Shown here piece by piece: positions 23,969-36,324 of a DNA stretch of 64,000 nt (position 1 is the stretch's first letter; every line of letters begins with the position of its first letter). The notes beneath the pieces are model-generated. The model had not been told where the DNA came from, did no database searches, and was given only the letters and a program-made list of their open reading frames with translations. This DNA is from Scedosporium boydii (lineage: Eukaryota; Ascomycota; Sordariomycetes; Microascales; Microascaceae). The translations under genes were made by a program, and so were the position numbers. The DNA lies in assembly GCA_002221725.1 (NCBI GenBank), contig NJFT01000092.1:1-64000 (forward strand), read 5' to 3'.

Positions 23969-24138
23969 GGGGCGATGAGCCCGGGAGTGGCCAGTTTCTA
24001 CGAGAAGAGAACCTAACTGCTCAACTCAACTTGCTCTTCCTACACTGCATGGGCGGGTCAGACTTTCCAATAGGTTCCCGCATTCATCAGGGCGAATTCA
24101 TGCTCGAGATCTCAAACTACGCGAACTTCAACCCCATC
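23969..24138. repeat. Diverged repeat, copy B (right of the broken gene block)
   Basis: Direct-orientation partner of 7652-7815. Many of the differences are C/T or G/A exchanges, for example CCGCGAG versus CTACGAG and GCACTACAC versus ACACTGCAT. The two copies lie about 16.3 kb apart and bracket the SDR-to-ADH block. Confidence 0.6.
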
Positions 24139-24629
24139 GGTTTGGCCCCAGTATTATTGCATCGACCGAACTAGGCCCCATCCGGTGCATCACTCTTGTA
24201 TATATTACTTGCCAACTCCCCATAGAGCACTTGATAATCCTTCCGAGCCTGGATTTCTAGATGTGGTTAGTGGGTGTGTAATGCCTCGTCCTCGCCCCGA
24301 ATAGTAACAACCGAGAAAGCCGAGGAAGGGATTGAGGCTATGTAACCCTTAACTACTCGAGAGACACTGCACTCTTGCTCACCATACTTTCACCACCAAG
24401 GCGAGTTACTTGCTACGTGACCAGAGAGCTGCCAGAGTCTCGATCTACTCGCAAGCCCATGGGCTCGTACCTTCTTGTCTCTTTTTTGTCATCCACGACG
24501 ATACATATGCACGGCCTAGCTGGAGATCAAATGGGCTAGAGAGGAGAATAAAAGTCACATGTCTATTCATTGCCAATATCGAGGGTGCCTCCCGACGCCG
24601 TCTAGAAATTCTTTTGTGGTCACTTCCTA
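24139..24629. other. Intergenic
   Basis: No supported feature between repeat copy B and the 3' end of the amine oxidase gene. Confidence 0.5.
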
Positions 24630-26815
24630 TTAAATCCTCGAGCGGCAGCACTGATCAGTCTGCTCCTCGTCGCTGTACAAAACACTCTTATTCTTTTCCT
24701 GTGTCGAAACGGCAACATCTAGACCCGGGTTGCCCAGGAAGAAGTTCACAGGCTTCAATCCAACCATCAACTTATCGTTAGGCATCACAGGCCAGTCCTC
24801 GATTCGCGGGTTGTGCGTCAGGCCAAAGGTGTGCCAGATGACGATGTCGCTATTCCTCACGCCAAGGGCGGTGCCTGAAGCCTCGCGCCTGCTGATCTTG
24901 GATGCTATCCCATCACCGCCGACTGAATGCATCGTGTATTTCCCTGAGGGGAAGTGATCACCGTCTTCGTAGCGGGTAACCCAGACGGCGTGCTTGCCGA
25001 ACTCGGACCTCTTTGCGTGGAAAGAATCGGGATGGGCGAGAAGCATCTGGCTGTAGGCGGGCATGAGCTTGAAACCGACTGGTGTGCCCGTGATTGGATT
25101 GATCTTGTTTTCGTTGATAATCTTGAATACACGGTCCTTAGTATGGTCGAGGTCGAAACCACCCTCTTGCTCGATGATCTTCTGCTCTGTTATGTAGCCA
25201 ACGCCGAATGGGTTGTGAACAGAGGGATCGCCGTATGGCATGGCCTTGGCTTCCTGGACAGCCAGTGAGTTGTTGTGTCCGTCTAGAGCAGGGTCGATAC
25301 GCAGGCAGAAGAGGTGCTGGTGGTAAGGAGCCAGGACACCGGGCGCAACAATGGTGCCGTAGGGAGTCTTCTCCTTAAGGCCGATCTGCGTCGGTGCGGT
25401 AGAGAGGATGCCGGTTGCGCGCACCTCGTAATATATGGAAGCGTCTTGGCAGAAGTGGAAGGCAAAAATATACTCGTAATTGCTAACGGTGACGATAGTC
25501 TGTAGAACAAGAATCCGGGACCGGGTCACCACGGCGTTGCCGGTTCGGAAGTTGGTATGCTTCCACAAGATTCCGTCGTCTTGCTCGTGGCAACAGACAA
25601 CGTTGGGCATCTGCATGGGCTGCCCATCACTCGTGTTGTGGTAAGCGTCAAAATACTTGATGGTGCCGAGACAATCGCAGCCGAGCTTCAGATTGTTGGC
25701 GTTGACACCTAAGCCATCGTTTCCCGCGTCGAAAGCGGCTTTACGTGGATAAGGAGCACGGGGATCGGCGTAGGGGACAAACATCTCGCCGAGAGACAAG
25801 CGGTAGAAGAGGCTGCGTCCGTCATAGCGGATATCGTGGAGTGTAAGGCCCTCGCGGTAGTTGAAGCCAACTCGAATGTGCCACTTCTCCCACGTGACCT
25901 CATTGCCGCGGATCGAGAAGGAGGGCCCCTCGGGCTGGACGACCTGGTAAGGCTTGGTGGTTGTCCTGGGACTGGGTCGTAGTTCGGGGTGGTATTCACT
26001 GGCGGCTTGTGAGTGGATCCTCCGCCTGTCAAAGGGACGAGGCTCGTTGTTGATGCGTTCATGGGGCGCGGTTGGTAGGCGGTAAACTTTGAGGACCTTC
26101 AGATGCTCCGATACTTCGGCGCAGATATCGAGGGGATAGGCATAGTAGTTTGCATCAGGGTTCTCTACGAGGCGAAGATAAAACCAACACTAGAGAGCGA
26201 TATTGATTAGCGAATTTTATGTGAATTAGAACCGGGATCAGGATCATCATGGAACCATACCATACTAACACGCTGGTTCACGTCATTCATTCCATCGGTG
26301 GCATACGTCCAGGGCTCAACAACTACTGTAGCGCCTTCGGGGAGTTGGAGGCGGCGAATCTCCTCTTGAACACCAGCATCGCCCAAGCACGCCTCTCCGA
26401 CCTTTTGCATGTAGGCGGCGTCGATGTGCGAATACTTGCCGGGGAGGTGCTGCTTAGCTTTGACCCGGTTCTCATCGAGGTCGACTAGCAACTCGAAGAG
26501 CTGATGCTTGCTGTCTTTATTCTCCAGGACAACTTCGACACGGGCGCATCGCGTGGGAAGTTTTCCGATGGGCTGGTTGCGATGCTCCTTCTCCAGAAAG
26601 GGGATCATTTCATCTTTAGGAGGCTCCTGCAGTGTGATGACGCGGAAGTTGACATCTCGGCCAGGGAAATGGGGCCGGACAATCTCGGCAGCCTGTACAG
26701 GGATCCTCAATGAGCAAATCTAGACTCCGGCGTGAGGAAGAAGGTATAATGGGCGGCTCACCCTAGATATCTCGTCGGGCTTGAGAGGATCGAAAGGGTG
26801 GATGTTGAGCGACAT
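24630..26815 (-). CDS. Copper (topaquinone) amine oxidase
   Basis: Three exons, 26815-26762, 26692-26261 and 26189-24630, with introns of 69 bp (GTGAGC...TACAG) and 71 bp (GTATGG...CTCTAG), give 681 aa, the usual fungal length. The topaquinone precursor Tyr is in VSNYEYIFAF. The HxH copper motif is in APYHQHLFCLRID, and the third His lies in FGLTHNPRIEDWPVMP. Residues 20-250 are the N-terminal N2/N3-like domains. The enzyme oxidatively deaminates primary amines to aldehydes, releasing ammonia and H2O2. The chain ends in Ser-Arg-Ile, which resembles a weak PTS1 peroxisomal signal; this is inference. No lesion is visible, in contrast to the genes on its left. Confidence 0.93.
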
Positions 26816-26965
26816 GGTCTCCAAAATACACCGGATGCTCTATCGAAATTTTGGCTTGAGTGGTTGATGCGGAATGATTTCTCGAAAGTGATGCTTTCAA
26901 ACCAAAATATCTATGAATGACGATGGCAAGGATATGAAAGCGAAACGAAGATGCAACCACGGGGG

Positions 26966-26973
26966 TATATATA
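26966..26973 (-). promoter_or_regulatory. TATA-like element of the amine oxidase gene
   Basis: TATATATA about 150 bp upstream of the start codon on the minus strand. Inferred from position only. Confidence 0.35.
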
Positions 26974-27268
26974 GTGCACACGACCCTACCGCCAAGAATG
27001 GTCCAGTCGTGGTTAGTAGAGAAAGACCAAAGGAAAAGATCGTCCGCTTTCAACCAAAATGCAGGCTTCGCTTACCCCTTCCTTTAGCGATTTAGTGACA
27101 AAACGAAGTAGCACTCGATGCCAACTTTGCAAATCACAGACCTCCAAAGGCTTAGTGAGAGGGGTTCTTTCTCCGCTGCCAAGAGAAACCCGCATAATCT
27201 CAACTAAACTATACCTTTCAAGGTGTGTTTGTTACAGAGCCGCGCCTCGAAGGATCCAGCCCAGTCGG

Positions 27269-27301
<33 letters not shown>
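27269..27301 (+). repeat. 33-base poly-A tract
   Basis: Uninterrupted A run. It may be a slippage microsatellite or the 3' tail of an old retroposed copy. The preceding 200 bp show no gene, and I see no target-site duplication. Confidence 0.8.
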
Positions 27302-27303
<2 letters not shown>

Positions 27304-27746
27304 GACACAACTGGCTGCAACGACTCACCATCTGAAAGGTCAATAATTGCTCAAATTATCTAGGTAAAGCACAAACCATCGGCAGATCACGGTTTGAGAC
27401 GAGCCGGTGGGATAAGTTAACCACCACAGCGATGGGTATTTAAGCTGGTCGATAGTGTTCCACATACCAGCCCAACCTCTCTAGAGTCTAAACGCAGACC
27501 CTCTTAGCTTTTCAATAAAAATTTCGTATCATGGTTGGGAGTTTCAGCTACATCAAGTCTTGCAGCTTGTAAGTTTGTTGGCTTCAGCCTACCCAGTACT
27601 TGCAGGAAAGCAGGATTCCACACTTTTGTTATTGCTCAGCTCTCGGTTTCGCAGTGGTTGCTTGTCAAGCTGCGCCCAGTCTCTTGAACTCAAACCCCCT
27701 CTGCCCGGCGCCTTTATATTTCGGTCCCTTGAGGCTCATCCGATGA
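27302..27746. other. Intergenic; possible short transcript start
   Basis: A TATTTAA box (27437) precedes an ATG at 27531 whose frame meets a plausible GTAAGT donor. No extended coding frame follows. Confidence 0.3.
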
Positions 27747-28058
27747 TCCTATCATTGCAAGAGGATCTCGGCACCCGGTCGCCCGGGGTATGCGGCAGCA
27801 TCTACATTCCTAGCATTAGTTCCATTCACCCAGTTTGTGATCTTCCTGATCAAAGACGAGTTGCTCGCCGAGAATGAACGTGCGATAGCGATGCAGAAAT
27901 TCCGAGACGAAAATAACAGCAAAAGTTTTAGCTTGGAGACCACGAAGGATTGGGTCATGGCCGTGTGCTTGTGCGTGTGTTACATACATGCGGGTTTCCA
28001 TTGTCAACCCCCATGCTTATTGCTCCAGCCTGAGAATGAGCCGGAAGCTTCGAACTAA
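27747..28058 (+). CDS. Possible small membrane-anchored protein fragment
   Basis: An open frame with protein-like content: a hydrophobic segment (TFLALVPFTQFVIFLI), then a charged helix (KDELLAENERAIAMQKFRDE) and a Cys-rich end. There is no ATG at the open side; a spliced start is possible via the AG at 27770. No family recognised and it could be chance. Confidence 0.28.
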   Translation, partial: SYHCKRISAPGRPGYAAASTFLALVPFTQFVIFLIKDELLAENERAIAMQKFRDENNSKSFSLETTKDWVMAVCLCVCYIHAGFHCQPPCLLLQPENEPEASN

Positions 28059-28770
28059 ATCACTCAGGTAAGCGAGGGAACCCAGGCGTGATGACCATGT
28101 TACTCAACTGTGAGCCGGGAACTGTGAACTAATGGCTAATTGCCATCAAAATTATCACATGCTTCGAGCTTGAAGAACTGGAAGAAATGCGGTGCTTCTA
28201 ATTCAGTTACACCGTGGGCTTTCGAGCCAAGACCATCTGCCATTTCTTCATGCAATTCTCCGTTACATATTACAAGTATATAATTAATAGACAAAAGATC
28301 CGAGCTCATCGCAACCTTGCCTCCCGATATCGGTATTCGAAAAGGTAGCTACGGCAGACTTACCGTTGTGAGAAAGGCCGCTTGATTGGCACTGCAACCG
28401 AAGATCTTCACGAACACCACCGCCTCTTGACTAACCTGAATGTGAAGCGCTCTCTCTGCACCTACCCGCCCATTCCGATGCGATCAACACGATCGTAGTA
28501 GGCAAACCCACGTGGAGGTTGGCTCACCGCACCTCGGTAGCCAAAACCGGAAGATTACGCCGAAATCTGTACACGTTAAGCATCCCCAGCCAATAACAGA
28601 TGTGACCTTATGTTTATTCTACGCCAGATGAAACTGGGTTCCTTGGACGTCCATCCTGCGATTTCCAAGGAAATAAAAGGCGGTGTCAATCCGAACGGTC
28701 GTTTCTCCATCGAGCACTGCGAATCCTAAACCCACAGCATCAAGATTCAGTCCGTTTTCAATTGCCCAAG
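28059..28770. other. Intergenic upstream of the SurE-like gene
   Basis: Nothing recognised apart from presumed promoter DNA. Confidence 0.5.
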
Positions 28771-29731
28771 ATGCGATTCTCTACCTTTATGCTCCCAGCC
28801 ATCGGGCTTTTAACTCGAATGAGTTTCGGGGCTCGCATTCTCCAGTCTAACGACGATGGCTGGGCCGAACTCTACGTTCGATCGTTCAACGACGCTCTCA
28901 ATGCCGCCGGCCATGACGTTGTCCTCTCCTGCCCTGCCGAGAATAAATCTGGCTCTAGTGAGTTGGGGTTGGCTGTCCCGGATGAAAAAAGTGTCTCTAA
29001 CTTGGCATTTAGGCTCCCTTGACGCAGATCCTCCTCCAAGAACACAGGCCTGCCAATACAACTCCTGTCCCGCAGGAAGCGGAGCGATTGGTACCAATGC
29101 TACCAACCCTCGCCTGAACTGGGTCAACAGCTACCCTGTTACTGCGATGCGCTTTGGCATCTCGACGATCTCAACCCAATTCTGGAACGGCCAGCTACCT
29201 GACATCGCTGTTTCTGGTCCTAACGTCGGTTCGAATCTTTGGCTATCAGTGCCTTTCTCGGGCACCGTTGGCGCTGCCGTATATGCTGCTCACGAGGCTG
29301 GTGTTCCATCTATTGCCTTCTCCGGTGCATCAGATGGCACTCTCGCCTGGAATACATCGCCGCCTCCAGCGCGGAGTCTTGTTTATGGCGAGCTAGCCCG
29401 TCGATTGACAGATGCCGTGCTAGCTAGTGGAAAGCCATATCTGCCTTCGGAAGTGTGGCTGAACGTAAACTTTCCCGAGGTGGGGGGAGAGTGCACCAAG
29501 GCGGATGATTTCAAATGGGTGCTAAGCAGAATCAACATTGGATTGTTTTCTGCCCCCGATGTCAACCACTGCGGCGGAACTCGCCTGCCAACCGAGACAA
29601 GCGTGGTGAACCACGATGGATGCTTTATCTCGGTGAGCGTCGGTGACGCAACCGACAAGACAACGGCGCCGGAGGAGAAGCAGGCCATCGTCTTGCAGAA
29701 GCTGGGAAGCCTGTTAACTTGCTTGCCTTAG
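28771..29731 (+). CDS. SurE-like phosphatase/nucleotidase, secreted
   Basis: Two exons, 28771-28957 and 29013-29731, with a 55-bp intron (GTGAGT...TTTAG), give about 301 aa. A signal peptide (MRFSTFMLPAIGLLTRMSFGA) is followed directly by the SurE metal-binding motif ILQSNDDGW, and later by SGPNVGSN and GAAVYAAHEAGVPSIAFSG, which match the second SurE core motif. SurE proteins are metal-dependent phosphatases acting on nucleotides or polyphosphate; fungal secreted members are often annotated as acid phosphatases. Substrate cannot be read from sequence. Four or more Cys in the mature chain fit an extracellular protein. No lesion seen. Confidence 0.9.
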
Positions 29732-30514
29732 GCAGTCTGTGTTGCAAGATGCGGGTTCGAAACATAATACAAGACACTGCATCAATGGACTCAGCGTGAG
29801 ATCGGAGATGGGTATTAACCTTATATTACTTATCCTTAAGATAGGCTCTAATTTTAAAATCTGATATACGAGACCTTGGCTATCGTTTTACCGGAAATTA
29901 AACCCGATCTCGTATTTCTGTCGGAGCTGCGCAACATGACCCAGGTTGGAAGTGTGTATATCCCAGCCCTCCTGAAGGTGTGCATGAATTGGGATCAGCA
30001 CGACATCGAAATCGTTCAATGGTTTAGAAATGGTCATAATGGCCTCGTAGGACGTCGGGCGCTTAATGATCAGTATGAATCCGCTTCGCACAGCATCACA
30101 GTCAAAGAGAGAGACCTGAAGTAATAAGAGAGTGTAATATTAAACAGAATAATAAAGGAATGCTTCTTGTGAAACAGCTCTCGAGATCAAGGGAAATGAT
30201 CACCCTCAGTCGAATGCGTCCCCCGTCTCACTTCATCCAAAAATAAGTAATTAGCTAAGTCCTTCTTCTTCTATTATCGCAGGAACCCTCTACCCTTATA
30301 TGTATGTAAGTGAGGTGTCTGCGGCACTTTCTGTTTTTTTTCGCCGAGATACTGCACCATGCACCAACACAGAACGCACATGCCGAGAGACATGGTGCTG
30401 AAGCAGACGCCAAGGGCAATAGTGTAGAACTGATAGCCTCTAAGTACGGTATCGTGGCCCACCCACTTGAGCCATCGTCCCGAATTCTTGGTGGCTACAT
30501 AATGCTACTTACAG
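29732..30514. other. Intergenic; short hydrophobic frame
   Basis: A minus-strand frame at about 30438-30274 encodes a single hydrophobic helix (LGVCFSTMSLGMCVLCWCMV) but has no supported start. It may be the last exon of the small gene just upstream, with the CTTAG near 30447 as acceptor. Confidence 0.3.
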
Positions 30515-30790
30515 TTAAGTGAGGCTTGCCAAAACCCTTGGAACATCTTTTCTTGCCATTTGATCTAGCTGTAAGTAGACCGAACGCGATACTTGGTCTT
30601 TGGTACTTGTATCCGTAGGGGAGAATTGTGGATGGCTTTCCCGCTCTGTCGTGGTCGTGGTCGTTGCCATGGCTTTGGTTGGATCCGATGGAGGGTGGAA
30701 GCACATGAATAAGGATTGTGCGGAAGGTTTTAACCCCGCGCCGCCAACTGGCATGGCATCTCTCAGCATTTCTTCCCACGATAAAGACAT
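30515..30790 (-). CDS. Possible 91-aa protein
   Basis: Open frame starting MSLSWEEMLRDAMP, three bases after the stop of the PD-(D/E)XK-like gene (TAGATATG). It has a Thr-rich stretch and a GTAAGT donor just past its TAA, which hints that the true exon may use another frame. Not recognised. Confidence 0.28.
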   Translation of the reverse strand: MSLSWEEMLRDAMPVGGAGLKPSAQSLFMCFHPPSDPTKAMATTTTTTERESHPQFSPTDTSTKDQVSRSVYLQLDQMARKDVPRVLASLT

Positions 30791-30792
30791 AT

Positions 30793-32047
30793 CTACTGGA
30801 ACAACCGGATAGCCCAGGGTTTGAAAACATTGCCAATCCAGTCCGCTAGATCCCTTAGAGCTGCCAGGATTTGATACATTCCCCTGAGACAGCGAGTATC
30901 TCCGAAGCGTATGTCCGTGGAATATCTCATGATCTCCCCCTCCATCCAGGCCCATGACATGTACCATTCATTTCGAACGATTCGAATCATTGGCAGAGCT
31001 GGGATTGTCGTCTCTGGGGCGATGTGACGGATCCGCGAAACCCAAGCCCGGGTCCAAACGAGGAGTTGGGGTGTCCCTGTAGCATTCTGGGCTAGGGCCT
31101 TTGTCTTAATCGCCACAGTAATTAATCGATCATATAAAGGACCATACGCAGTTTGATTGACGGGTATGTCGTCGTTGTTGCTTATAAATTTCTTAATAGC
31201 GACCTCTGGCTCCAAAGCCAGACAGAGGTCTATTTGAGTAGGACGGTTGGATATGAGATTGTGTGGGACGTATTCTTCGATGATGGTAGCGCCCACTCTA
31301 AGTCCGAACTAGTTAGCTTTTTTGCGGCGATGTTGTGAAGGATAATATTTTGCTAATCCAGGAAACCTACATATCCCAAACTTTCACATTTGCATCGCAA
31401 GGGTAAGATCGAAACGCAAGTCGGAGCAGGGGATAGTTGACGGCAGAGTTCCAATGGGACTCAAGCACGTCGTTGATGTCACATCGACGAGCTTCATCTA
31501 AGATGTCGCTCAAGGTTTGAAATTCGACAATGGCGGCCTCCGGTTCAAGGTGGTAGTTGGAGAGATGGAGATGCTTGGCGATAGGGAGGGGCATGCGATC
31601 CTAGGAGAAGAGACCAAAGAATTAGCGAGGAAGCCATGTCCCAGGGCCAATTTACACAAGATAAGCATAGGGCAGTAATGAAACCGATAATACCTGAATG
31701 GCTTCAGGAATATATGGGCTTCCCCCATACGAAACGTCATCAATGAACGAGTGGAGGTTATGCGCATCGGCTGGAAGGTCGACCAGCTCAGAGGTATCCC
31801 GGATAATTCCAGCGGATTCCAGCAAGAATCTCATGCTTCGTATTGACCAAGTAGTTGTTAGTCTACTACTCGAAGGTTCAGACGGCTCCTGGTCGAGGTC
31901 GTCATCGTCGTCGGTGCCGCTATGTAGATGCGTAGAACGTCGGGGCAGGCCATCACCACCCTTCCCCTTCCCTGGAAGCATCTTCTGGGGGCTTCCTGTT
32001 GCGTCCGCAGTATTGGCCAACCAGAGCTCGATACCGTTCGCGGGCAT
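30793..32047 (-). CDS. PD-(D/E)XK nuclease-like domain protein
   Basis: Three exons, 32047-31694, 31600-31371 and 31297-30793, with introns of 93 and 73 bp, give about 362 aa. The N-terminal 70 residues are disordered, with an Asp run and a Ser-rich stretch. The rest follows the pattern of a large fungal family of PD-(D/E)XK nuclease-like proteins: HWNSAVNYPLLRLAFRSYP, then VNQTAYGPLYDRLITVAIKTK (the usual E-T-K is here K-T-K), LLVWTRAWVSRIRHI, and the ending FGDTRCLRGMYQILAALRDLADW. The function is unknown; such proteins often lie in accessory, repeat-rich regions. The Glu-to-Lys change at the putative catalytic strand suggests loss of nuclease activity, if that strand is assigned correctly. 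Confidence 0.8.
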
Positions 32048-35000
32048 GATTGGTTTGAAGTGTTTACACTGGAGGAATATCTTTTGTATGGCCTCTATGG
32101 GGATGCCCTCACTGTACGTAGGGACTGCTGAGTTTGAAGAGACACGTGATGGGCTTCGAGAGAAGTCTTCGAAAGGGTGAGAGTGTACACCTTCCGCCCG
32201 TGGAGTTTATCTTTTAGTAGGAGACATTAGACCAAATAATCTAGAAAGGTGTCAATCCCATACAACCAATGTTGAATCGCTAACAGCCAACACAGATTGT
32301 GGTTAAGCTGCACTGACAACAGCAGATATCCAGCCAGCATTGCTTTTCTCGTAGTCCCCTCCGAATCGCTGCGGTGCCGTAATTGTGTATTACGGAGCCT
32401 CCTCTATCGGGAATCGCAGAGAGGAAGCGGGGCAGGGATACCTACCAACGGAATTGCAGAAGACATAATCCGATCCTGGCGATTGTGGTCCAGGCACCAA
32501 ATTCTGAAATGACAGAAACGCCGTCTCGTCCGATTGCAATGTGTTAGCAATAGTGCCCACAAAATAATATCAGCCCAGAAATTTTAGAGCTTCTAGAAGG
32601 AGTTGGCAACCTCCAGGAGACGGGCTGGTCGAGGAACCGAGGCGTAATTTCGCGGAAACTATTAACGAGAAAGGTGTGGTAGACTGTGGGATTTACAGGG
32701 ACATGCTGTCCATTTAAAGTCTATCGACCCATAGCAACTCCACCCTGATGCGCCGGCTCCTTTGAAAGAGCGGGTGCTCGCTTGTGGGGTTCGTCTGGTG
32801 CCGCTGTTCCCCATATTTTTTTCTCAATACCTCCCTAGATCGGTCAGCCGAAATACGGTAAAACTGGACAATTATGGGAATAAGTGTATTTTATGTAGTA
32901 TCAGAGGTTTCACAGATTTAGAATGTAGTCCTTCTAGCTACGGACTAGCCGTAGATGTGGGATAACGCCCTGGGTATCTCTAATTCTTTCAACATATTAA
33001 CGTCGGCATGACTGAAACTAGAATTCCATGGGCCTTCGTCATAGATATATGAGGAAAAGGGGCCTCATAGTCAGACTGTCTGCCCGGGATAGAAGCAATA
33101 TATGAGAAAGGCCGAGGAAATATCTCCTACGGGCCAGCGGCTTTGAGTATAAATGGGATTATGCCCGGACGCGGCCGTCGCCGTATCTCCATGTAGGCGC
33201 CATGGCAAAACCCTACTGCACTCTTCGTTATTCCTCCAAAGGATGTTGAAAGCATCAGCCCATCATGTCTCGGCAGCCTCAAAATGGCCACAGGACTAGA
33301 GCAGGATGGTTCCATACCCGACTGTACGGAAGGGGGATGAACCCTCTTACCCTGATCGACGATCTCAACATTATTCATTTCTAATCCGCTGATATCCTTT
33401 CCCACCGGACCGACTCGGAGACCATAGTCCACCGGTCCGGCGGATGGGCTGACCGCCCGCAACTCTGATTGGAATGTCAATTAGGAACGCTTCTACCGAC
33501 AGGAGCTTTCCACCCGGACCATTAACAAAGTCCGCCTGCCGGGGGTGTGTAATTCATCGAAAGGCGTTGGGTTTATTATTAATCGACTTGAACCTCGGCT
33601 GGCTTGCCACGGTTCACCGCTTCTGCCCCGCGATTAGTGATCTTGCCGAACTGGAATGAGGCGCGTGCGCATGATACCATTTCTTACCTATGAGTGCGCA
33701 AACAGCATTACCGCACTGGTATGCACTTATTATATATTCTCTGTGCTTCCCCGGAGTAGAGAGGTTTTGATATGAAGTAGTAAATCCAAAGCCAAAGAGA
33801 ACAACCAACTTACAGAATAATTGGTTTCTTACCCAAAAATTATGAAGCCACTAAACAAGGACAAGACGGGACGTGCAACCACCGAACCAGAACGGAGGGC
33901 AACCATAGAGTCAGACAGGCAGGTCCTCCTAGATCAACCTGATCAGGAACGACCGAAAAATACAGGGAAGGGTGAAAAACGGAAGAAGCCAGGGCTGGTG
34001 GAGATCTGGGTGCTTTCGTCCCCATTCGCTCCCCTTTAGGTGCGTCCTGCGACAGTCCAGTGTGTCTAAGTGACCTCTCAATGTGCTAACAGACCCGAAG
34101 GAAACACAAGAATAATGCATGAACGGGCTGGCAGAAACCTTGCTTTAAACAGGGCAAGAGGAGGGACCACGTCCTCTAGAGTGGACTATGGGCCGTGTCT
34201 TGAATGTATATTAATCCCTCTGGGTTATATGCGCGCGTACGAGGCTCAAGCTAGTGTTAGAAAGCGCTTCGCCGGGCGAGCGCGAGTTGTTGTGCCTATG
34301 TTCTGTCTGTTAGTGCTTGTTATAAAGCCACACGGTTGTATATCCATTCGGTATGATGTCGTGGCCATCTACACAAGACTCTGCATGTATTTTCTACGAT
34401 CAGTCACGTCTACTCGTTGGACAGTTTGATCTCCCGTTCCAAGTATGATATGGTCGGAAAGTTCGTGGCAGACCTGACCGCTCCTCCTCCTAGCAAACCA
34501 GCTACAACTCTTCAGAATACACTCTCAGTGGCGAACAGGCCACGCAGAGATTATGTATGCGTGCTTGCATGTGTTCCTGCTGCCCAGGACAAGCGGGATT
34601 TATTCCTCGGCCTAGTCACGCAGAAAAAGACAGACTACCGGCATCAAGAAGAATCACTCCTGGCGCCCTCAAACGGTCCTCACTTGCGTTTTATTAGATC
34701 TACAATCCATATAAAAGACTTCTGGGTTCGAGAGGGGGCGTCATAAGGTCGAAGGAAGTACCGGAGCCTTGAGCCGTGAGCCGCATCGAGGCCTTGGCTC
34801 CTCTAACAAAGTGCGGGGTAGATTCCAGCTGAAAATCGGAAAGCTCATTGTGAGGTCGAGCTGTAAGGCAACCGCCATGCCAACTTAACTCTTGCCTCGG
34901 CGCAACAGTGATCTTGATGCGAGCCGGTATAAAAAAAAATGGTTTCGTGGCTGGTAAAATCATGTGTCCTACTCTCATTTCTGGGCGCTGGGGGTTTGGG

Positions 35001-36324
35001 CTGGGCCGCACTGTATTTCATTCACGGAGAGGAGAGGAGTGGAATATATAATTTAGTTAACACCGTCTTATACAATCTTGCATCCCTAATATGCAGGGCG
35101 ACTTGCACGTGGTAAATTTGAGTGGAAATGGCCCGGTCGACATATGCGATACGTGATTCCGCAGCTGACCAATTGTCCCGGCCAAAATGCGGATTCGAGG
35201 TCGCTGGTCATACTAAGACGACCCGAAGATACACCTTGATGCCTGGTGCCCTGCGAACAATCTACCCGCACGTACTGAGACATAGCCTGGCAAAAAACAT
35301 GATGCCTTGGAGTCTAGACAAGAATCGCAATGCACCGAGACGCATACATGTGGATAGGTGCCCAACCGACATGCGGGTCATGGAACCCACTATACCGTCC
35401 TCAAATTAAAGGAAGCATTGTCGTGGAACTAAGCTACTGGCCGGGTATGGTCGCCTTGGGATAAGCTGTTGGCGTCGGCCGAAGTGGATAAACGTTTTCC
35501 GCAAACCAGGCATGCTAATTGGTGCCCGGAAGCAGATCATCCCCAGTATGCGTCTCTACTTCATACTGCATCTGCGAGATACCAGGCATGGTCAGCCCCA
35601 CAATCCTGATCTCACAATCTTATGCACGTCAAATGCAACATTCTCAACCCCATGGGACTTCAGGAAAGATTGGGGTTTTCCTGTAATCAACCAATGGATA
35701 GTGTTCGGCAGATAAGAGTGGTTAGTACTAGACAGCAGGGCTCGGCACACGCAATTCCAAGGCGGCATTCTAACCTTGCTATCCCCTTTTTTTGGTTTAA
35801 GGAGGATGGGCCTTCTGAGCGAATGAATCAATGAAGCAACTATTATTGTCGACGTGGCATGCAGCATAAGTCTGGCGGGGCAAGCGCCGCGGATGGAGTG
35901 GTAATTTTTGGGGAGGGTGTGCTCAGGCGGGTTCAGCTTGAAGTGGCTGCATATGTGAAAGTGGGTTCGGCTTTATGGAACTCAACAGCCTTACCCTCTA
36001 GAATGGAATGGAGGAGGGTGGGGTTGGGTAGGGGTACCGACATGATGAGGCGAAGAAAGGCGATGCCTCCGTTATGAATTGATGCCTAATAGATATATGA
36101 AAATCCCTCGCACAAGGATCGAGCTCTAGTTACCGACCCTGACTGAGTGTGAATCAAGTATCTGTGTATATATAGAGATAATATATCCTCAACTGCGTGT
36201 TCGTTGATGTGAGTCGTCTAGTCTGTCCGCAACCTCCATCCGATTCTCCAAAATAATAAAAAATACAAAAGAATTCCCCGAATATCGCTGAACGCTATAG
36301 TGGTGGAGGATCTTGATATTTGAG
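32048..36324. other. Long gene-poor stretch
   Basis: More than 4 kb without a supported gene. The longest frames (33127-33480 minus, 34070-34429 plus, 34417-34746 plus) have no motifs, no matching introns and no continuation. A (TA/TATG)-rich patch lies at 36165-36190. Confidence 0.5.

Noticed and set aside
33127..33480. 117-aa minus-strand frame with some enzyme-like wording
   Set aside because: No continuation on either side in any frame and no catalytic motif.
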